Assembly: GCF_003265325.1 (NCBI RefSeq)
Contig: NZ_QGNX01000001.1
Location: forward strand, 744,001-808,000
Direction of reading: 5' to 3'
Source of the DNA: Oceanibium sediminis
Lineage (GTDB): Bacteria > Pseudomonadota > Alphaproteobacteria > Rhodobacterales > Rhodobacteraceae
Length of the DNA stretch: 64,000 nt
Of the stretch, positions 52,478 through 61,310 are shown one piece after another; the stretch's first letter is position 1, and the number at the start of each line of letters is the position of its first letter. The position numbers and the translations under genes were made by a program. Below the pieces are notes generated by a model. The model saw only the letters and a list, made by a program, of their open reading frames with translations. It was not told where the DNA came from and did not search any database.

Positions 52478-53482
52478 ATGGGACAGATTACACTCGAGAA
52501 AGTGACCAAGAGCTTCGGAGAGGTCGAGGTCATTCCACCCCTGGACCTGACCATCGAGGATGGGGAGTTCACCGTCTTTGTCGGCCCCTCGGGCTGTGGC
52601 AAGTCCACGCTGCTGCGCCTGATCGCGGGGCTTGAGGACATCACCTCGGGCACCATCCGTATCGACGGGGCGGACGCCACCAACATCCCGCCCGCCAAGC
52701 GCGGGCTGGCGATGGTGTTCCAGTCCTACGCCCTTTACCCGCACATGAGCGTGCGCAAGAACATCGCTTTTCCCATGCGCATGGCCGGGATCGACAAGGC
52801 CGAGCAGGACCGCCGGATCGAGCAGGCCGCCGCGGCGCTGAACCTGACGGACTACTTGGACCGCCGCCCCGGCCAGCTTTCGGGCGGGCAGCGCCAGCGG
52901 GTCGCCATCGGGCGGGCCATCGTGCGCGAACCCTCGGCCTTCCTGTTCGACGAGCCGCTGTCGAACCTCGACGCCGCGCTGCGCGTGGGGATGCGCCTTG
53001 AAATCAGCGAGCTGCACAAGCGCCTGGCCACGACGATGATCTACGTTACCCACGACCAGGTGGAGGCGATGACCATGGCCGACAAGATCGTGGTGCTGCG
53101 CGCCGGCAATATCGAGCAGGTCGGCAGCCCCCTAGACCTTTACCACGCGCCGCAGAACATCTTCGTCGCCGGTTTCATCGGCTCGCCCAAGATGAACCTG
53201 ATCGAGGGGGCCGAGGCGAAAAAGCACAACGCCCACACCATCGGCATCCGTCCCGAGCATATCGACGTGACCGAAGGCTCCGGCACCTGGACCGGCACCG
53301 TGGGCGTGGCAGAGCACCTCGGCTCGGACACGTTCTTCCACATTCACCAGACGGGCCTTGCCGAGTCCCTGACCGTGCGCGCCCCGGGCGAGGTGAACCT
53401 GCGCCACGGGGACACCATCCACCTGACCCCGCGCGAGGATCAGATCCACCGCTTCAACGCAGAGGGGCTGCGCATCCCATGA
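52478..53482 (+). CDS. smoK: polyol ABC transporter ATP-binding protein
   Basis: A 334-residue MalK/UgpC-type ATPase. Walker A is [16 protein letters not shown], signature [16 protein letters not shown], Walker [13 protein letters not shown] and switch [13 protein letters not shown]-terminal TOBE/OB regulatory domain runs from about residue 235 ([11 protein letters not shown]). The start at 52478 is set by GGAAGG and the [14 protein letters not shown]-terminus. The stop overlaps smoS in an ATGA. Confidence 0.93.
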   Translation: MGQITLEKVTKSFGEVEVIPPLDLTIEDGEFTVFVGPSGCGKSTLLRLIAGLEDITSGTIRIDGADATNIPPAKRGLAMVFQSYALYPHMSVRKNIAFPMRMAGIDKAEQDRRIEQAAAALNLTDYLDRRPGQLSGGQRQRVAIGRAIVREPSAFLFDEPLSNLDAALRVGMRLEISELHKRLATTMIYVTHDQVEAMTMADKIVVLRAGNIEQVGSPLDLYHAPQNIFVAGFIGSPKMNLIEGAEAKKHNAHTIGIRPEHIDVTEGSGTWTGTVGVAEHLGSDTFFHIHQTGLAESLTVRAPGEVNLRHGDTIHLTPREDQIHRFNAEGLRIP

Positions 53483-54252
53483 CCCGGCTGAAGGACAAGA
53501 CCGCCCTGATCACCGGGGCGGCGCGGGGCATCGGGCTTGCCTTTGCCCAAGCCTACGCGAAGGAAGGCGCGCGCGTCGCGCTGGGCGATATCGACATTAC
53601 CCGCGCGCGGGAGTCGGCGGCGGCCATCGGCGATGCCGCGATTGCCGTGGAAATGGACGTGACGGACCAGGCCAGCATCGACTCCGCCGTGGGGGAAACG
53701 GTGGACCAGCTCGGCCATATCGACATCCTGATCAACAACGCCGCCATCTTCACCGCCGCGCCCATCGTGGAAATCGACCGCGCCGACTATGACCGTGCCT
53801 TCGCGATCAACGTCTCCGGTACGTTGTTCACCATGCAGGCGGTGGCGAAACACATGATCGCACGCGGGCAGGGCGGCAAGATCATCAACATGGCCAGCCA
53901 GGCGGGCCGCCGGGGCGAACCGCTGGTCGCCGTCTATTGCGCGACCAAGGCGGCGATCATCAGCCTGACCCAGTCCGCCGGGCTGAACCTGATCGAACAC
54001 GGCATCAACGTGAACGCCATTTCCCCCGGCGTCGTGGATGGCGAGCATTGGGACGGCGTCGATGCCTTCTTCGCCAAGTACGAAAACAAGGCGCCCGGCC
54101 AGAAAAAGCGCGAGGTGGGCGAAAGCGTCCCCTTCGGCCGCATGGGCGTGGCCGAGGATCTGACCGGCATGGCCATCTTCCTTGCCACGGACGAGGCCCG
54201 CTACATCGTGGCCCAGACCTACAACGTGGATGGCGGCCAATGGATGAGCTGA
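53479..54252 (+). CDS. smoS: sorbitol (glucitol) dehydrogenase, SDR family
   Basis: A 257-residue classical SDR with [12 protein letters not shown] (cofactor loop), INNAAIF, and an intact Ser/Tyr/Lys catalytic set ([10 protein letters not shown]...YCATKAA). An Asp after beta-2 (LGDIDI) favours NAD+ over NADP+. Length and context match Rhodobacter SmoS, which oxidises D-glucitol to D-fructose and galactitol to D-tagatose. It overlaps both neighbours (4 bp with smoK, 13 bp with mtlK). Confidence 0.9.
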   Translation: MTRLKDKTALITGAARGIGLAFAQAYAKEGARVALGDIDITRARESAAAIGDAAIAVEMDVTDQASIDSAVGETVDQLGHIDILINNAAIFTAAPIVEIDRADYDRAFAINVSGTLFTMQAVAKHMIARGQGGKIINMASQAGRRGEPLVAVYCATKAAIISLTQSAGLNLIEHGINVNAISPGVVDGEHWDGVDAFFAKYENKAPGQKKREVGESVPFGRMGVAEDLTGMAIFLATDEARYIVAQTYNVDGGQWMS

Positions 54253-55718
54253 TCCGCCCCTCGAACGCCACGCTTGGCCAGATGCCCGAAGGGGTGCTGG
54301 TGCCGCAGTATGACCGTGCGGGCCTGACCCACGGCATCGTGCACATCGGCCTTGGCAACTTCCACCGCGCGCACCAGGCGTGGTACCTGCACCGGCTGAT
54401 GCAGGCGGGTAAGGCCCAGGACTGGGGCATCGTCGGCGCGGGCGTGCGCCCCTTCGACAGCGCCATGCGCGAAAAGCTGGCCGCGCAGGACTACGTTTAT
54501 ACCCTGATCGAGCTGGACCCCGAGGGCACCTCGGCGGAGGTCGTCGGCTCGCTCATCGACTACGCGCCGATCGAACCGGGCAACGGCCCGCTGATCGCGC
54601 GCATGGCCGACCCGGCAACGCGGATCGTGTCCATGACCGTGACCGAGGCGGGCTATTTCCTGAACTCCGCCACCAAGCGTTTCGACCCCGAGCATCCCGA
54701 CATCGTCCACGATACGGAAAATCCCGGCCAGCCCCGCACCCTGTTCGGCGCGATGGTCGAAGCCCTGCGCCTGCGGCGTGAGCGGGGCCTTACCCCCTTC
54801 ACCGGTCAAAGCTGCGACAACCTCGCCGGGAACGGGCGGCTGCTGAAGGAAGTCGTGCTCAGTCTCGCCCGCCTGACGGACCCGGGCCTTGCCGACTGGA
54901 TCGAGGAACACGGCAGCTTCCCCAACGCCATGGTCGACTGCATCGTCCCCGCCACCGGCCCGCGGGAAATCGCGTTGGCCCGGGACTTCGGTATCGACGA
55001 CGCCGCCCCCGTCACCCACGAACGCTTCCGCCAATGGGTGCTGGAGGATGACTTCTGCGCCGGCCGCCCCCCGTGGGAGGAGGTGGGCGCCACCTTCACC
55101 AACCGGGTGCATGATTACGAGACGATGAAGCTCAGGATCCTGAACGGCGGTCACCAGATGGTCGCCGTGCCGGGCGAAATCCTCGGCATTCGCACCATCG
55201 CAGACAGCATGGCCCACCCGCTGATCCACGCCTTCTTCCGCCGCGTCGCGCTGGAGGAGGTCGCCCCCAACATCCGCCCCGTGCCGGACATGACACCGCA
55301 AGCCTACGTGGACCTGATCGACGCGCGCTTTTCCAACCAGATGGTCGTGGACACGGTGCGCCGGGTGGCGATGGACGGCTCGGCCAAGCTGGCGGGGCAG
55401 GTGTTCCTGCCGCTCAGCGATGGCCTTGCCGCCGGCACCCCGGTCGAGGGGCTGGCGCTGGCCCAGGCGCTGTGGTCGCGCATGTGCGCCGGCACCCGCG
55501 AGGACGGCAGCACCATCGAGCCGAACGACCCACGCTGGGCCGAATTGCAGGCCGCCTCACAGGCCGCGCGCGCGCGGCCCCGCGCATGGCTGGAACAGCC
55601 CCGCCTCTACGGGGAACTGGCCGACCAGCCCCGTTTCGCGGACGCGTTCGAGCGGTGGCTGCCGCTGGTCTGGGCCGAGGGCAGCGAAGCGGCGCTTGAA
55701 AGATACCTCGCCGCCTGA
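54240..55718 (+). CDS. mtlK: mannitol 2-dehydrogenase
   Basis: A 492-residue polyol-specific long-chain dehydrogenase that oxidises D-mannitol to D-fructose with NAD+. It has the N-terminal Rossmann motif VHIGLGNFHRAHQAWYLH, the mid-region MTVTEAGYF, and the catalytic block MKLRILNGGHQMVAVPGE with the Lys, Asn and His of the family. The start at 54240 gives [12 protein letters not shown] and a 13-bp overlap with smoS. From memory, a fructokinase gene follows in Rhodobacter; none is present here. Confidence 0.92.
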   Translation: MDELIRPSNATLGQMPEGVLVPQYDRAGLTHGIVHIGLGNFHRAHQAWYLHRLMQAGKAQDWGIVGAGVRPFDSAMREKLAAQDYVYTLIELDPEGTSAEVVGSLIDYAPIEPGNGPLIARMADPATRIVSMTVTEAGYFLNSATKRFDPEHPDIVHDTENPGQPRTLFGAMVEALRLRRERGLTPFTGQSCDNLAGNGRLLKEVVLSLARLTDPGLADWIEEHGSFPNAMVDCIVPATGPREIALARDFGIDDAAPVTHERFRQWVLEDDFCAGRPPWEEVGATFTNRVHDYETMKLRILNGGHQMVAVPGEILGIRTIADSMAHPLIHAFFRRVALEEVAPNIRPVPDMTPQAYVDLIDARFSNQMVVDTVRRVAMDGSAKLAGQVFLPLSDGLAAGTPVEGLALAQALWSRMCAGTREDGSTIEPNDPRWAELQAASQAARARPRAWLEQPRLYGELADQPRFADAFERWLPLVWAEGSEAALERYLAA

Positions 55719-55855
55719 TCCCGCCGTTGGGGTCGCAGAACTTTCATGGGGCTGTCGAACCCCTGACACGCCGCCCTGACAGGTTGGCTTGCGTGGAGGG
55801 GCGGACGGCGCACCGGTCCCGCCCCGCGTGCAACCCATCGACGCGAGGGCGCATC

Positions 55856-55945
55856 ATGATGGAACTGGACCTGCTGGCTTTCATAAAGGAGGTGTTGTTC
55901 ACCCGCCGCAGGCCCGAGCCGGTCTATTTCGACTGGATGGAGTGA
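55856..55945 (+). CDS. possible 29-residue small protein
   Basis: A short open frame from MMELDLLAFIKEVLFT to a terminal YFDWME with GAGGG about 8 nt upstream. It has an amphipathic helix followed by a basic RRR patch. It lies in the 250 bp between mtlK and the convergent CDF gene. No family is recognised and the frame could be chance. Confidence 0.3.
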   Translation: MMELDLLAFIKEVLFTRRRPEPVYFDWME

Positions 55946-55969
55946 GCGCGCCCCACAACGCCCCCTGAG

Positions 55970-56857
55970 TCAATCCAGAACGACGATTCCGTTCTGCTTC
56001 GACTTGTGCTCCGGCTCGACGTGGATCGAGATCCTTGCCCCGTCGAGCTTGTCCTTCAGGGCACGCTCGATCCGGTCGCAGATCTCATGCGCGTGGAACA
56101 CGGTCGTCTCGCCCGGGACGACAAGGTGGAAATCGATGAAGATCGCGGTTCCCGCATGGCGCGTGCGCAGGTCATGCGCCTCCATCGCGCCATCTGCTTC
56201 CTGGGCGATGATGGTACGGATGGTGTTAAGCGTTCCATCCGACACCGCCTCGTCCATCAGCCCGCTGAGCGAGGCTTTGACGATCTTCCACCCCGACCAG
56301 AGGATGTTCACCGCGACAAGGGCCGCCAGCGCCGGGTCGAGGATCCACCACCCGGTCAGCACCGCGAGCACAAGGCCGACAGCCACGCCGAAGGATGTCA
56401 GCACATCGGTGAACAGGTGGTGCCCGTCGGCCACCAGCGCCGGGGATTTACGCTTGCGTCCACGGGTGATCAGGATCCAGGCCCAGAACCCGTTGATGAC
56501 GGTGGCCCCGATGTTCACCAGCAACCCCTCGAACGGCGCATCAAGGGCGACGGGTTCGAGGAAGCCGCGGTAAGCCTCCAGCAGGATCAGCAGCGCGGCG
56601 ACGATGATCATCACGCCCTCCAGCACGGCGCTGAAGAACTCCGCCTTGTGGTGGCCGTAGGGATGCCCGGCGTCCGCGGGTTTGGCCGCGACGTGAATGG
56701 CGATCAGCGCCGCGAACGCCGTCGCAACGTTGACCGTGCTCTCCAGCGCGTCCGACAACAGTGCGACCGAACCTGTCATCCAATAGGCGAAGGTTTTCAG
56801 GCCAAGAACCAGGAATCCCACGACGATACTGCCAATCGCGAGCTTGAATGTGGTCAT
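55970..56857 (-). CDS. cation diffusion facilitator family metal transporter
   Basis: A 295-residue CDF protein. Six membrane helices cover about 8-205, with first-site region SDALESTVNVATA in helix 2 and HLFTDVLTSFGVAVG in helix 5 carrying the H-x3-D metal pair. A cytoplasmic ferredoxin-like domain ends the protein. In helix 2 the common DALHSxxD pattern reads DALESTVN, a variant seen in some CDF subgroups. ATG 56857 is preferred because GAGAGGA lies upstream. It exports a divalent metal such as Zn2+, Fe2+ or Mn2+ by proton exchange; specificity is unknown. Confidence 0.88.
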   Translation of the reverse strand: MTTFKLAIGSIVVGFLVLGLKTFAYWMTGSVALLSDALESTVNVATAFAALIAIHVAAKPADAGHPYGHHKAEFFSAVLEGVMIIVAALLILLEAYRGFLEPVALDAPFEGLLVNIGATVINGFWAWILITRGRKRKSPALVADGHHLFTDVLTSFGVAVGLVLAVLTGWWILDPALAALVAVNILWSGWKIVKASLSGLMDEAVSDGTLNTIRTIIAQEADGAMEAHDLRTRHAGTAIFIDFHLVVPGETTVFHAHEICDRIERALKDKLDGARISIHVEPEHKSKQNGIVVLD

Positions 56858-57052
56858 GATCGCGGTCCTCTCCGGCGGTTCCCGCACCAGATAGACAAGT
56901 CGGCCGATGGGCACAAGTTGTTGAATTTGTAATTGAAAATCATACGCAATAGCAGCTTGGCGCATGGCGTCCCGTGAAAACGGTACTGTCTTCCGGACGG
57001 TCGGCCCCGCCACCGCGCGGACAGGTCCGGCCCATGGCGGCGAGGGCGGGTG

Positions 57053-57538
57053 TCACACGTAGCGGTCGTCCTGTCTGGCCATGTCCGCGTGTGACGTGCT
57101 TTCGAGGTATTCGCGGAATGACTTGCTGAACCCCAACCGACGCTCGCGCCACCATCGCTGGGTGCCGGGCCTGTGGAAGAACCACAGCAGGTTGTCCCTG
57201 TGCCCGTCCCAGAATTCATCGTCGATCATCCCGGACCTGTACTGGAAAAAGGCGTTCTCGTACTTTCGGAACAGGCTGATGCCGAGATAGGCGAATTGCA
57301 GGTACTCATCCTCGTCCAGCTGGTCGGGATCGGGCATGCCCTTCGCGTAAAGCTTCGATTTCTCTTTGCTTTCCCCGACGATGGCCGCCATGTCCCCAAG
57401 GGCGGCAACCGCCGCCTGGTAGGTCTGCGAGTATGTCGCGCGGGTGCTCGCCCTGACCTGGATCGCAAGGTAGACGACAGTCAGCGACACGGCGATTGTG
57501 CCGACCACGTTTGAAATGATCTGAATTTCTTCCAGCAT
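57053..57538 (-). CDS. single-helix membrane protein of unknown function
   Basis: A 161-residue protein with one N-terminal membrane helix (IISNVVGTIAVSLTVVYLAI) and a mostly helical, charged cytoplasmic or periplasmic domain rich in aromatic residues (WDGHRDNLLWFFHRPGTQRWW). It starts at ATG 57538 behind AGGGGG; a TTG two codons upstream is less likely. It belongs to a loosely defined type of small proteins annotated only as hypothetical. Nothing in the neighbourhood gives a role. Confidence 0.7.
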   Translation of the reverse strand: MLEEIQIISNVVGTIAVSLTVVYLAIQVRASTRATYSQTYQAAVAALGDMAAIVGESKEKSKLYAKGMPDPDQLDEDEYLQFAYLGISLFRKYENAFFQYRSGMIDDEFWDGHRDNLLWFFHRPGTQRWWRERRLGFSKSFREYLESTSHADMARQDDRYV

Positions 57539-57644
57539 TTCCAACCCCCTTTTCCCCGGGACGCCGCCGCGCCCCGGACGGCACCCCCAGAATGCCGGTC
57601 CGGGCGCGTTGTGTCGTTACACTCCTGAGTATACATTGGCGCGG

Positions 57645-58221
57645 ATGGACACCGATCGGCCCAGCACGCGGGGGAAGATCCTGCGCTCCGCCCATGCCCT
57701 GATCTACCGCGAGGGGTTTTCCCGCGTCAGCATGGACGCTATCGCCGAAGGCGCGGGCGTGACCAAGCGGACCGTCTATTATCACTTCGACAGCAAGGAC
57801 AGCCTGGTCGCCGCGGTGCTGGTGGATCAGCACCGCTACATGTTGCAGGAATTCCGGTCCTGGGCGGGGCCCGCGCCGGACTCCGCCGCCGTGCTGGTGG
57901 ACAACCTGTTCCTGGCGCTGAAGGACTGGGCCGACGGGGCGGGCTGGATGGGCTCGGGTTTCACCCGCATCACGACGGAACTGGCGGACATGCCCGGCCA
58001 TCCCGCGCGGGTGGCGGCCAGCCGGCACAAGGCCGCGGTGGAGGCGTGGCTGGCCACCCAGCTGGAGGGCGCTGGGCGCCGCCGCGCCCGAGCCGCTGGC
58101 GCGCCAGGTGATGCTTCTGATCGAGGGCAGCATGAGCCTGGCCCTCGTTCATGGCGATACGCGATACATCCAGTCCGCGGCAGGGGCCGCGCGCCGCCTT
58201 GTCGGATCGCCCGAAACCTGA
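57645..58221 (+). pseudogene. TetR family regulator with a single-base frameshift
   Basis: The N-terminus is a clear TetR HTH (RGKILRSAHALIYREGFSRV, then GAGVTKRTVYYHFDSKDSL). After LATQLEG the frame turns into Arg/Ala-rich nonsense. Dropping one G from the GGG run at 58067-58069 restores a normal TetR end, LEALGAAAPEPLARQVML..., with AARRLVGSPET and a stop at 58219-58221. That stop lies 11 bp short of the convergent phnM end, the spacing expected of an intact gene. It is either a real recent frameshift or a base-calling error. Confidence 0.8.
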
Positions 58222-58231
58222 CCCGGGCGCG

Positions 58232-59425
58232 TCAGCCGATGCGCTCCCCGCCGCGCCAGACCGCGCGGATCACCGGCGTCTGCCCCGCCGTGCGCACGCG
58301 GACAAGGTCGGCCAGGCAGCTGGTTTCGATCCGGCCCCGGTCCGTCAGCCCGACGGCATCCGCCGGGGCGCGTGTCACCGCGCCGACGGCGCGCGGCAGG
58401 TCGCCCCAGATCTCCGCCAGCCGGAAGGCGGAGGCCATCAGCAAGGACGGCACATAGTCCGAGGAGACAAGGTCCAGCAGCCCTCGTTCCGCCAGGTCCG
58501 CAGCCGCGACGTTGCCCGAGTGCGAGCCGCCCCGGATCAGGTTCGGCGCGCCCATGATGATGCGGATGCCCGCGGCGCGGCAGGCCTCGGCCGCCTCGGC
58601 GGTGGTGGGAAACTCGGCCAGCGTGATGCCCATGTCCCGCGACTTGCGGACCTGCTCGGCGCTGGTGTCGTCATGGCTGGCGAGGGTCGCGCCAAGGCGC
58701 GCGGCCTCGGCGGGGATGGTCGCCTCGTGCAACTCGCGCACACGCTCCCCCAGGGATTGGCGGTGGCGGACCAGCTCGGCGAACCCCGCGTCTGAGTAGC
58801 CATGCTTTCCGGTGTAGAAGACCTTCAGCTTGGACAGGTCGCGGAACTGGCGCTGGCCGGGCGTGTGGTCCATCAGGCTGACCAGCCCGATCCGGTCGTC
58901 CGGCCCGAAGGCGGCCAGTTCCTCGACAAGCGTTTCCGAGCAGACCTCGGCGCGCAGGTGGATCAGGTGGCGCACCCGCAGGTGCCCCGCCGCCCTGAGC
59001 GACAGGATCTCGGTCGCGACTTTGCGCGCGTACATGCCGTAGCCGGTTTCGGACTCACGGAACGAGCCGACGCGCAGCGCGTCGAAGACAGTGGTGATCC
59101 CGGTCGAGGCCAACTCTCCGTCATGGGCGAGGATCGCGCCGGCATGGGGCAGCCTGACGCCGGGGCGCGGCTGCATGTGCCGCTCCAGGTTGTCGGTGTG
59201 CAGCTCCACCAGGCCGGGCATCAGCAGATCCCCGTCGCAGTCGATGGCACCGGCGGGCACGGCGTCGCCCTCGCGCAGCGCGGCGATGCGCCCGCCCGCG
59301 ATATGGACCGCGCCGGTCATCACCCGGTCCTGAAGGACCAGCCGCGCATTGGCGAGGCAGAGTTCCTCGGCCATGGGTGTCTTGCTCCGCTCTGGACGGG
59401 TCGGGTCGGTCAGATGTGTGGTCAT
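58232..59425 (-). CDS. phnM: alpha-D-ribose 1-methylphosphonate 5-triphosphate diphosphatase
   Basis: A 397-residue amidohydrolase-fold enzyme. PhnM signatures are MPGLVELHTDNLERHMQPRP with the metal His, VSLMDHTPGQRQ, LASHDDTSAEQV, and GAPNLIRGGSHSGN. PhnM removes pyrophosphate from ribose 1-alkylphosphonate 5-triphosphate in the C-P lyase route. ATG 59425 has AAGGA at good spacing; ATG 59374 (MAEELCLANARL) is an alternative. No phnGHIJKL genes flank it, so the rest of the pathway must be elsewhere. Confidence 0.92.
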   Translation of the reverse strand: MTTHLTDPTRPERSKTPMAEELCLANARLVLQDRVMTGAVHIAGGRIAALREGDAVPAGAIDCDGDLLMPGLVELHTDNLERHMQPRPGVRLPHAGAILAHDGELASTGITTVFDALRVGSFRESETGYGMYARKVATEILSLRAAGHLRVRHLIHLRAEVCSETLVEELAAFGPDDRIGLVSLMDHTPGQRQFRDLSKLKVFYTGKHGYSDAGFAELVRHRQSLGERVRELHEATIPAEAARLGATLASHDDTSAEQVRKSRDMGITLAEFPTTAEAAEACRAAGIRIIMGAPNLIRGGSHSGNVAAADLAERGLLDLVSSDYVPSLLMASAFRLAEIWGDLPRAVGAVTRAPADAVGLTDRGRIETSCLADLVRVRTAGQTPVIRAVWRGGERIG

Positions 59426-59471
59426 GTCAGTCCTTCAGGCCCCTGCGGCGCGCCGCCGGTCCGCCATGCGC

Positions 59472-60026
59472 TCAGGCCCCGGCCCCGGTCCGCGTCTGCT
59501 GCCCGGGCGCGGCGAGGAAGCCGGTAATCAACTGTTCAAGTCCGTCCCAGTCGGTGAACTCGTGCTCGGTCACCGAGGCATCGACATCGCGGTCGCGCAG
59601 CACCACGTGGCGCACCACGACGGACTTGAAATAATCGTAGTCGCGCGACTTGATCGCGCCCGCGACCAGCGCCTCGGAATCGGGGGTGAAATCGGTGCGC
59701 ATCTTCATTTCAAGCAGGTAATCCTCGGCGTCCTCGTGCCCGTCGGGGAAGGCCGCGCTGAGGCTCACGGACAGCAGCAGCGTGCGCCGCGCGGCCAGTT
59801 CGTCGCGGTGGGCGCTGATCGCGCGCTCGAAGGATGGCGGGTGGCGGCGCTCATGCACCGGCGCGGCGAGGATGACGGCCTCCACCCCCTCCAGGGCCAG
59901 GGCGTCCTGCGTATCGCTGTTCACCAGGACCGGCTGCCGCCCTGCCGCGCGCACGGTGTCGGCGGCGAAGCGGGCGATCTTTTCGGTCTGCCCCTCGACG
60001 GTTGCATACAGGATCATCACGGTCAT
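59472..60026 (-). CDS. flavodoxin-domain protein (HemG-like)
   Basis: A 184-residue flavodoxin-fold protein. The FMN phosphate loop is YATVEGQTEKIA near the N-terminus, and the second loop AAPVHERRHPPSF is like that of menaquinone-dependent protoporphyrinogen oxidase HemG. HemG oxidises protoporphyrinogen IX using quinones. It lies between dadA (24 bp) and phnM (46 bp) on the same strand, a setting that does not suggest heme synthesis. A generic flavodoxin redox role is equally possible. Confidence 0.82.
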   Translation of the reverse strand: MTVMILYATVEGQTEKIARFAADTVRAAGRQPVLVNSDTQDALALEGVEAVILAAPVHERRHPPSFERAISAHRDELAARRTLLLSVSLSAAFPDGHEDAEDYLLEMKMRTDFTPDSEALVAGAIKSRDYDYFKSVVVRHVVLRDRDVDASVTEHEFTDWDGLEQLITGFLAAPGQQTRTGAGA

Positions 60027-60050
60027 GGGTCACTCCTTCTCCGGTCGGCG

Positions 60051-61310
60051 TCAGCGAGCGTAGCGTTCCGCCGTCAGTCCGTCGAACGGGATTTCGGGCT
60101 CCTTCTCCATCACCACGTCTGCCACCGCGCGGGACGAGCCGCAGGCCATCGTCCAGCCCAGCGTGCCGTGCCCGGTGTTCAGGAACAGGTTGTCGTACTG
60201 CGTGCCGCCCAGTACCGGCGTGCCGTCGGGCGTCATCGGGCGCAGCCCGGTCCAGCCCTCGGCCTGGCTCAGGTCCCCGCCCTTTGGGAACAGGTCGTTG
60301 ATGACGTGCTTGACGGTATCCGTCGCATGGGGGCCAAGGCGGTTGTTGTAGCCCGCGATTTCCGCGGTGCCGGCCACGCGGATCCGATCGCCGAGGCGGG
60401 TGATCGCCACCTTGTGGGTTTCGTCCATCAGCGTGGACTGCGGGGCCATCGCGTCATCCGTCACCGGAAGTGTCACCGAATAGCCCTTCACCGGGTAGAT
60501 CGGCAGCTTCAGCCCGAGGGGCTTGAGAAGCTGCGGCGCATAGCTGCCCAGCGCACAGACGTACTTGTCGCCGGTGATGCGCCCGGCCAGTTCCGTGTCC
60601 ACCCCCGCGATTCGCCCGTTTTCCACTGCGATCGAGCGGATCGACTGGCCGTACTGGAACTGCACCCCCAGCTCCATCGCCTTTTCGGTCAGCGCGATGG
60701 TGAACATCCGGCAATCCCCGGTGCGATCCGCCGTCAGGCGCAGGCCGCCGACGAACTTGTCGCGCACGCCCGCCAGCGCGGGTTCCACGGCGATGCAGCC
60801 GTCGCGGTCCAGCTCCTCGAAGGGGCTGTCGAACTGGGCCAGGATCTCCTGGTCCGCGCGGGAGCCCTTCAGCTGCTTTTGCGTGCGGAACAGTTGCAGC
60901 GTGCCCTGCGCGCGCCCGTCGTAGTCGATGCCGGTTTCCTCGATCAGCTCGGGCATCACGTCCCGGCTGTAGGTCGAGATCCGCACCATCCGCGACTTGT
61001 TCACCGCGTAGCTTTCCGAGTTGCAGTTGGCGACCATCCGGGCGCACCACATCCACATGGTGGGGCTCATCAGCGGCCAGATGAACAACGGCCGGCGCTT
61101 CATGAACAGCCATTTGACGGCCTTCCACGGAATGCCCGGCGCCGCCCAGGGCGAGGACATGCCGTAGGACAGCTGACCCGCGTTGGCATAGCTGGTTTCC
61201 AGCCCCGGCCCGATCTGACGGTCGATCACCACCACCTCGGCGCCCTGCTTCGCAAGATACCAGGCGGTGGTCACACCGATCACCCCGGCCCCCATAACGA
61301 CAACTTTCAT
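60051..61310 (-). CDS. dadA: D-amino acid dehydrogenase
   Basis: A 419-residue FAD-dependent DAO-family dehydrogenase. It starts MKVVVMGAGVIGVTTAWYLA (dinucleotide motif), followed by DRQIGPGLETSYANAGQLSYG, GLRPMTPDGTPVLGG and LNTGHGTLGWTMACGS, all characteristic of DadA. It oxidises D-alanine and other D-amino acids to 2-oxo acids at the membrane. I use ATG 61310; a longer frame to 61427 adds an unrelated leader. It is first of a minus-strand set with the flavodoxin and phnM. No alanine racemase gene (dadX) is next to it. Confidence 0.92.
   Translation of the reverse strand: MKVVVMGAGVIGVTTAWYLAKQGAEVVVIDRQIGPGLETSYANAGQLSYGMSSPWAAPGIPWKAVKWLFMKRRPLFIWPLMSPTMWMWCARMVANCNSESYAVNKSRMVRISTYSRDVMPELIEETGIDYDGRAQGTLQLFRTQKQLKGSRADQEILAQFDSPFEELDRDGCIAVEPALAGVRDKFVGGLRLTADRTGDCRMFTIALTEKAMELGVQFQYGQSIRSIAVENGRIAGVDTELAGRITGDKYVCALGSYAPQLLKPLGLKLPIYPVKGYSVTLPVTDDAMAPQSTLMDETHKVAITRLGDRIRVAGTAEIAGYNNRLGPHATDTVKHVINDLFPKGGDLSQAEGWTGLRPMTPDGTPVLGGTQYDNLFLNTGHGTLGWTMACGSSRAVADVVMEKEPEIPFDGLTAERYAR

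Noticed and set aside
57609-58457. A 282-residue TetR protein with a long basic C-terminus
   Set aside because: The C-terminal third is low-complexity out-of-frame sequence overlapping phnM; a one-base correction gives a normal TetR end.
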